Below, in pieces: positions 1 through 6,308 of a DNA stretch of 6,308 nt. Numbering within the stretch: the stretch's first letter is position 1; each line of letters starts with the position of its first letter. The notes below the pieces were generated by a model. That model searched no databases. It was given only the letters and a program-made list of their open reading frames with translations, and was not told the DNA's origin. Origin of the DNA: Nitrospirota bacterium (GTDB lineage: Bacteria > Nitrospinota > Nitrospinia > Nitrospinales > VA-1). The stretch is from contig QJWD01000162.1 in the NCBI GenBank assembly GCA_003235465.1, positions 1-6,308 of the forward strand, read 5' to 3'. The translations under genes and the position numbers were made by a program.

Positions 1-356
1 TCGTAGTTCAGGATCACCCCGTCGTGCTCCATGGCGTTGATGAGCTTCCAGCCGTGGCTGCCCATGACATGCTGATAATAGTCGACCACTTCCTGGGCGT
101 CGTTCCAGGCGGAGTAGTAGAGCCTCCCCACCTTGAGCGAGCCGCTGCCCGATTCGTAGATGAACGAGCGCGACCTGTCGAGGGTGAAACTACTGTGCAC
201 CGGCAGGTCGGTGAACGGGTAGGCCGAGCTCATGAGCTCCTCGGTGGTGTTGGCGCTTTCCTCGTTGCCGGCGGGCATGAGGGAACAGCCGCTCGCGATG
301 CCGAGAGACAGGCAGGCGGCCAGGGCAATGTGAATCCAGCGGGGTGTTCGTTTCAA
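1..356 (-). CDS. Putative outer-envelope lipoprotein, C-terminus cut by window edge
   Basis: The 118 visible codons start at a TTG and read off the left edge, so the protein is C-terminally incomplete. A basic n-region (KRTPRW) and a hydrophobic stretch (residues 8-21) lead to Cys24 in the context IASGC, a lipobox for signal peptidase II. A second LAAC at residues 12-15 also fits a lipobox but would leave a very short signal. The mature part is polar and contains a tyrosine/tryptophan-rich stretch (residues 79-103: LYYSAW, VVDYYQ, HGWKL). It probably forms a small folded domain in the periplasm. I do not recognise a named family and assign no function. The TTG start is supported by a GGGAGG eight bases upstream and by overlap with the stop of the DUF2065 gene, which implies translational coupling. 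The shorter antisense ATG frame here lacks any of these signals. Confidence 0.8.
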   Translation of the reverse strand, partial: MKRTPRWIHIALAACLSLGIASGCSLMPAGNEESANTTEELMSSAYPFTDLPVHSSFTLDRSRSFIYESGSGSLKVGRLYYSAWNDAQEVVDYYQHVMGSHGWKLINAMEHDGVILNY

Positions 357-544
357 GACAGGTTCCTCCCAAAGTAAGAAAGCATTAATCCGAACAGGAT
401 CAGGGCCAGGCCGAGGAACCGGAGCGAACCGTCCTTGGCCAGGGGTATCTGTGCGGCGAATTTTTTGACCTTTGCGGGAAAGCAGAAATAGGGGATGCCC
501 TCGAAAACCATCATCAATCCCAGGGCCGAAAGGAAAAGGCTCAT
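353..544 (-). CDS. DUF2065 (YjeT-like) small inner-membrane protein
   Basis: This 63-residue protein has two predicted membrane segments (about residues 2-22 and 42-60) joined by a short basic, polar loop (AKVKKFAAQ...AKDGS). The N-terminal EGIPYFCFP and C-terminal LRFLGLALILFG match the pattern of DUF2065/YjeT proteins, which are usually 60-65 residues long. The family's biochemical role is not established, and it often sits near envelope or protease genes. The frame stays open to an ATG at 739, but the extra 65 residues are low-complexity and unlike the family, so the ATG at 544 was chosen. That start has no clear Shine-Dalgarno, so start confidence is moderate. Its TGA stop overlaps the TTG start of the downstream lipoprotein (TTGA). 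A sigma70-like promoter lies about 210 bases upstream. Confidence 0.85.
   Translation of the reverse strand: MSLFLSALGLMMVFEGIPYFCFPAKVKKFAAQIPLAKDGSLRFLGLALILFGLMLSYFGRNLS
365..370 (-). promoter_or_regulatory. Ribosome binding site deciding the TTG start of the lipoprotein
   Basis: On the minus strand GGGAGG lies eight bases before the TTG at 356-354, which is optimal Shine-Dalgarno spacing. It sits inside the last codons of the upstream DUF2065 gene. No other start in this frame gives a complete signal peptide with such a site. Confidence 0.75.
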
Positions 545-754
545 TGTGGTGGACGACAGGGAAAAAGGATTCAAGAGCCCGGGAGCCACATGGTAGAAGC
601 GCGAAACCCCTGGTTTGCAGGACGACGCCACCCGCGGGCCATGCGCCGACGCTGGGCCAATCACGCCTGTTTTGGCTAAAACTCTTGGGATCGTGGGGAC
701 GTGAGCAGGGTATCGGCCCGGTGAACCGGAAGGCGCCACCGCCTGACACCCTCA

Positions 755-783
755 ATTATCTGTAAACTGCCGGATGGAGTCAA
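755..783 (-). promoter_or_regulatory. Sigma70-like promoter for the DUF2065-lipoprotein unit
   Basis: Read on the minus strand, TTGACT (783-778) and GATAAT (760-755) are separated by exactly 17 bases. This is a strong match to a housekeeping promoter. The predicted start near 748 would leave about 200 bases of untranslated leader before the DUF2065 start. Confidence 0.55.
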
Positions 784-805
784 TAAAATATTGAAGAGAT
801 TTATT
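782..805. repeat. Inverted repeat between the divergent promoters
   Basis: AATAAA (782-787) and TTTATT (800-805) form six-base arms with a 12-base spacer. The repeat overlaps the -35 box of the minus promoter and lies just upstream of the -35 of the plus promoter. That position suits an operator, but AT-rich DNA produces such repeats by chance. Confidence 0.25.
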
Positions 806-810
806 AAGCC

Positions 811-840
811 TTGTCATGGAGCTTTTACCCATAATATAAT
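811..840 (+). promoter_or_regulatory. Sigma70-like promoter reading towards the first HtrA gene
   Basis: TTGTCA (811-816) and a perfect TATAAT (835-840) are 18 bases apart. Transcription would start near 847 and give a leader of about 309 bases before the HtrA start at 1156. No other plus-strand gene lies between them. Confidence 0.55.
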
Positions 841-903
841 GAGTATGTTCCCATTGCGCCTGGGGCCGGGTTTTGCCTGCTTTTAGCGGGTGGAACGAGG
901 CCT

Positions 904-930
904 GCGCCCGCTTTTCCGGCGGCGGGGCGC
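904..930 (+). other. GC-rich hairpin in the first HtrA leader
   Basis: GCGCCCGC (904-911) can pair with GCGGGGCGC (922-930) with one bulged G and a loop containing TTTTCC. It is not followed by a run of T, so it is not a typical intrinsic terminator. It could structure the leader made from the 811-840 promoter. Confidence 0.3.
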
Positions 931-933
931 GCT

Positions 934-960
934 GGAACCGCCCTTTATTTTATGGTCTGA
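934..960 (+). promoter_or_regulatory. SigmaE-like (extracytoplasmic stress) promoter candidate
   Basis: GGAACC (934-939) is followed by TCTGA (956-960). The spacing from the GAACCG block to TCTGA is 15 bases, close to the 16 of the E. coli rpoH P3 and degP promoters (GAACTT...TCTGA). The conserved AAC of the -35 element is kept, but the following TT is replaced by CG. The link to a downstream DegP-type protease, the classic sigmaE target, raises its credibility. Transcription would start near 966. Confidence 0.4.
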
Positions 961-967
961 ACAGGCG

Positions 968-982
968 CGATAAATTTTATCG
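968..982. repeat. AT-centred dyad, possible operator
   Basis: CGATAAA (968-974) and TTTATCG (976-982) form a perfect seven-base inverted repeat around a single T. It begins almost at the predicted start of the sigmaE-like promoter, where a bound repressor would block transcription. Confidence 0.35.
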
Positions 983-1014
983 GCGGGCGGCATTGCGCCG
1001 CTTGTTGCGCGCCG

Positions 1015-1038
1015 GCGCATTAAAACATTTTAATGCGC
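1015..1038. repeat. Perfect 11-base palindrome, likely regulator binding site
   Basis: GCGCATTAAAA (1015-1025) and TTTTAATGCGC (1028-1038) are perfect inverted repeats separated by CA. The two-base spacer favours recognition by a dimeric DNA-binding protein over an RNA hairpin. A related half-site, TTTAATTGC, follows at 1051-1059. The palindrome lies about 117 bases before the HtrA start, downstream of both candidate promoters. Confidence 0.5.
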
Positions 1039-1144
1039 GGTTAATGTTTGTTTAATTGCTTCGGGGTACTCTTTTGTAGAGTTGCTGCCAGCGGGGAGGC
1101 CCCCGGTTTGGCGCTGATCCATTATTATATTATTGAAGCAGAGT

Positions 1145-1149
1145 GAGGA
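1145..1149 (+). promoter_or_regulatory. Ribosome binding site of the first HtrA gene
   Basis: GAGGA lies six bases before the ATG at 1156 and follows an A/T-rich, probably unpaired stretch (1121-1134). It supports this start over internal ATG codons. Confidence 0.7.
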
Positions 1150-1155
1150 ACCTTC

Positions 1156-2607
1156 ATGAAACGTAATCATAGCGGGACGAGGGTGTTTGGCCGCCTGCGC
1201 GCGGTGTTGATGACGGTGCTTGCCGCCGTATTCCTGGCCCAGGGGCCGGCATTCGCCCTCAGCAGTGACTCCCAACCCCTGACCAGCAACATCTTCGTCG
1301 ATATCGCTAAAAAGCAGAACCCCGCGGTGGTGAACGTGAGCACCAAGACGGCGCAGAGCGATCCGCTCAGCCGCATGCGCCCGCCGCCGCAGAACGGCCA
1401 GCCCGACCCGTTTCGGGATTTTTACGACCGCTTCTTTGGCGAAAGGGAGAACAACCAGCCGCGCCGAGGCATGGGTTCGGGCTTTATCATCGATAAGGAC
1501 GGGCACATCCTGACCAATTATCACGTCATCGAAGGGGCCGACGAGATCGTCGTCCTGCTCGAGGACGACAAGGAGTACAACGCCACCCTCGTTGGCGCCG
1601 ACCCGAAAACCGACATCGCCCTCATCAAAATCGAAGATAAGGATTCAAAGAACAAAGAGTTCCCCTTCCTGCAGATGGGAAATTCCGATCGCCTGGAGGT
1701 CGGCGAATGGGTGGTGGCCATCGGCAACCCCTTTGGCCTGAGCCACACGGTGACGGTGGGCGTGGTCAGCGCGCTCGGCCGCAGCATCGGCGCCGGGCCG
1801 TACGATGAATTCATCCAGACCGACGCCTCCATCAACCCCGGCAACAGCGGCGGCCCGCTGATCAATATCAAGGGCGAGGTGATCGGCATGAACACCGCCA
1901 TCATCTCAGGCAACACCGGCGGCAACGTCGGCATCGGTTTCGCCATCCCCATCAACATCGCCAAGGGCATCCTGACCGACCTCAAGGAGAAGGGCGCGGT
2001 GACGCGCGGCTGGCTTGGCGTGATGATCCAGAAGATCACCCCTGAGCTCGCCAAATCGTTCGGCCTGAAGGACAGCGACGGCGCCCTGGTGGGCGACGTG
2101 ATTCCCGGCGGCCCGGCGGAGAAGGCGGGCATCAAGCGCGGCGATGTGATCATCAGCTTCGACGGCCAGCCCATCAAGGAAATGGAAAACCTGCCGAAGA
2201 TCGTCGCCGCCACGCCGCCCGACAAGAAGGTGGATGTGGATGTGATGCGTAACGGCAAGAAAAAGACCCTCAAGGTGCAGGTCGCCGTGCTCAAGGACGG
2301 TGAGCAGCCCGAGATCGCCAAGGCCGACCCGCTCGGCCTCAAGGTGCAGGACATCACGCCCGAAATCGCCCAGAGCCTGAAGCTGGAAGACAGCGACGGC
2401 GTGCTGGTGGCGGATGTGGCGGGCGGCGGCGCGGCCGCGGAATCGGGCATTCGCCGCGGCGACATCATCGCCGAAATCAACCGCTCGCCGGTGAAGAACC
2501 TGGCGGATTACGACCGCCTGACCGGGGATCTCAAGTCCGGCAGTTCGGTGCTGTTTCTGATCAAACGCGGAGGAACGACGATCTACATCGCCGTGAAAGT
2601 GGGCTGA
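1156..2607 (+). CDS. Periplasmic Do-type serine protease/chaperone (DegP/DegQ/MucD family)
   Basis: This 483-residue secreted protease should degrade or hold misfolded envelope proteins. A Sec signal peptide (basic n-region, hydrophobic core about 16-28) ends at AFA after residue 34. The trypsin-like domain spans roughly residues 48-272. It carries the triad His123 (TNYHV), Asp153 (KTDIALIK) and Ser231 (GNSGGPL), with the oxyanion-hole glycines intact, so it should be active. The LA-loop region carries the FRDFYDRFF segment common in DegQ/MucD proteins and is short compared with E. coli DegP. PDZ1 (about 284-378) begins with the peptide-binding loop GWLGV, and PDZ2 (about 390-482) with LGLKV. 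Length and domain order are typical of two-PDZ family members. Which of degP, degQ or mucD is the true orthologue cannot be settled from one sequence, so no symbol is given. An intrinsic terminator follows 41 bases after the stop. Confidence 0.97.
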   Translation: MKRNHSGTRVFGRLRAVLMTVLAAVFLAQGPAFALSSDSQPLTSNIFVDIAKKQNPAVVNVSTKTAQSDPLSRMRPPPQNGQPDPFRDFYDRFFGERENNQPRRGMGSGFIIDKDGHILTNYHVIEGADEIVVLLEDDKEYNATLVGADPKTDIALIKIEDKDSKNKEFPFLQMGNSDRLEVGEWVVAIGNPFGLSHTVTVGVVSALGRSIGAGPYDEFIQTDASINPGNSGGPLINIKGEVIGMNTAIISGNTGGNVGIGFAIPINIAKGILTDLKEKGAVTRGWLGVMIQKITPELAKSFGLKDSDGALVGDVIPGGPAEKAGIKRGDVIISFDGQPIKEMENLPKIVAATPPDKKVDVDVMRNGKKKTLKVQVAVLKDGEQPEIAKADPLGLKVQDITPEIAQSLKLEDSDGVLVADVAGGGAAAESGIRRGDIIAEINRSPVKNLADYDRLTGDLKSGSSVLFLIKRGGTTIYIAVKVG

Positions 2608-2648
2608 GTTCCGCCGCCATTGTTTTTTCCATCCTGATTGAAAAACGG

Positions 2649-2675
2649 GCCGCCCCCTTTCGGGGGCGGCTTTTT
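2649..2675 (+). terminator. Strong intrinsic terminator between the two HtrA genes
   Basis: GCCGCCCCC (2649-2657) pairs perfectly with GGGGGCGGC (2662-2670) across a TTTC loop and is followed directly by TTTTT (2671-2675). An A-run (2641-2645) precedes the stem, so it could also work weakly on the other strand. It should end most transcripts of the first protease. The T-run ends only five bases before the ATG of the second protease. Confidence 0.85.
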
Positions 2676-2680
2676 CGCCC

Positions 2681-6082
<3,402 letters not shown>

Positions 6083-6090
6083 TAAATATT

Positions 6091-6110
6091 CTCCCCGTTG
6101 CGCGGGGGAG
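6091..6110. other. Short hairpin after ligA, weak terminator candidate
   Basis: CTCCCC (6091-6096) pairs with GGGGAG (6105-6110) around an eight-base loop. On the plus strand no T-run follows, so it is a poor intrinsic terminator for ligA. On the minus strand the following AATATTTATC is T-rich, so it might terminate a gene entering from the right. Confidence 0.25.
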
Positions 6111-6206
6111 GTGTCCCGGGATTTGCTGGATGGTGCCGTCCCGATCTGAATTCCGGGTGTTATGGCTTAAAGAGCTTTTGCCAATCCTGGTTTTTAGCCA
6201 ATTACC

Positions 6207-6222
6207 AAATAAAAGTTTATTT
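6207..6222. repeat. AT-rich dyad downstream of ligA
   Basis: AAATAAA (6207-6213) and TTTATTT (6216-6222) are perfect seven-base inverted repeats with an AG spacer. TTGCCA (6178-6183) and TGGCAA (6228-6233) form a wider inverted pair around it. A regulator site is possible, but chance is not excluded in such AT-rich DNA. Confidence 0.25.
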
Positions 6223-6308
6223 TCCTATGGCAACTTCATCCGGGCGTGTAATCGAATTTTTGAAAACTTTCTATATCTGTACATCCTGGATTCCCTCAGC
6301 TTTATTCT

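Larger units (their letters stand above)
545..1155. other. Gene-free divergent regulatory region
   Basis: These 611 bases separate the minus-strand DUF2065 unit from the first HtrA gene. Bases 545-750 look like the untranslated leader of the minus unit. Bases 751-845 are AT-rich and hold two divergent sigma70-like promoters. Bases 850-1155 look like the long leader of the first protease. They contain a GC-rich hairpin (904-930), a sigmaE-like promoter candidate (934-960), two AT-centred dyads (968-982 and 1015-1038) and an A/T stretch (1121-1134) just before the ribosome binding site. I see no convincing gene, tRNA or recognised riboswitch here. Confidence 0.6.
6083..6308. other. Intergenic region turning AT-rich, no gene recognised
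   Basis: The first 75 bases are GC-rich and the remainder is markedly AT-rich compared with the coding DNA. I find no convincing gene. The region holds a small hairpin just after ligA, repeated GCCAAT (6180-6185 and 6197-6202) and an AAATAAA-AG-TTTATTT dyad. It may be the promoter region of a gene beyond the right edge. Confidence 0.5.

Noticed and set aside
24..377. 117-codon plus-strand frame
   Set aside because: It is antisense to the lipoprotein gene, whose signal peptide, ribosome binding site and coupled start are convincing.
545..739. N-terminal extension of the DUF2065 protein to the ATG at 739
   Set aside because: The extra 65 residues are low-complexity and absent from the family. 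The conserved protein starts at 544.
873..1055. 60-codon plus-strand frame with a TTG start in the HtrA leader
   Set aside because: It has no proper ribosome binding site, is Arg-rich as expected for GC-rich noncoding DNA, and crosses both dyads and the sigmaE-like promoter.
1108..1125. Possible sigma54 promoter (TTGGCGC...)
   Set aside because: The required GC element (TTGC-like) at the correct spacing is missing.
6164..6195. Possible ligA terminator (GGCTTAAAGAGCTTTTGCC then TTTTT)
   Set aside because: The stem has mismatches and almost no loop, and the T-run is eight bases away, so it does not meet the pattern of an intrinsic terminator.
6227..6308. Frame open to the right edge starting MATSSGRVIEFLK
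   Set aside because: There is no ribosome binding site before the ATG, the frame is only 27 codons long within the window, and the peptide resembles nothing I recognise. It could be a gene start only if the flanking sequence stays open.
6227..6308. Minus-strand frame entering from the right and ending in MKLP then TAG
   Set aside because: It is about 27 codons long, basic and featureless. It overlaps the opposite open frame and cannot be judged without the flank.

Overview
The window looks like chromosomal DNA from a diderm (Gram-negative-type) bacterium. Both HtrA-type proteases carry Sec signal peptides, one gene encodes a lipoprotein, and a DUF2065 (YjeT-like) inner-membrane protein is present. 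Coding DNA is GC-rich with GC-rich third codon positions. The gene families fit a proteobacterial or related lineage (Desulfobacterota or Nitrospinota-like is possible), but nothing here fixes the taxon.

Layout. On the minus strand, from about 748 down to base 1, a two-gene unit encodes a 63-residue DUF2065 membrane protein and then a lipoprotein whose C-terminus runs off the window. The stop of the first overlaps the TTG start of the second (TTGA). A 611-base gene-free region (545-1155) separates this unit from the plus-strand genes. It holds divergent sigma70-like promoters, an extracytoplasmic-stress (sigmaE-like) promoter candidate and two striking AT-centred dyads. On the plus strand follow two tandem, divergent Do/HtrA serine proteases (1156-2607 and 2681-4060), each with signal peptide, His-Asp-Ser triad and two PDZ domains. 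Then comes a complete NAD+-dependent DNA ligase, ligA (4076-6082). The last 226 bases are gene-free and turn AT-rich.

How the parts work together. The first protease is probably transcribed from its own long, structured leader, which may respond to envelope stress. A near-ideal intrinsic terminator lies in the 73 bases between the two proteases and ends five bases before the second start codon. The second protease has no ordinary Shine-Dalgarno, so expression of the second protease and of ligA should depend on readthrough or on a promoter not recognised here. ligA follows 15 bases behind with a strong ribosome binding site and a GTG start, so it is probably co-transcribed with the second protease. 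The two proteases should act in periplasmic protein quality control, while LigA seals nicks in cytoplasmic DNA. Their linkage is positional and shows no obvious functional tie.

No clearly new system is present. The most unusual points are the regulatory architecture upstream of the first protease and the terminator placed on the translation start region of the second.
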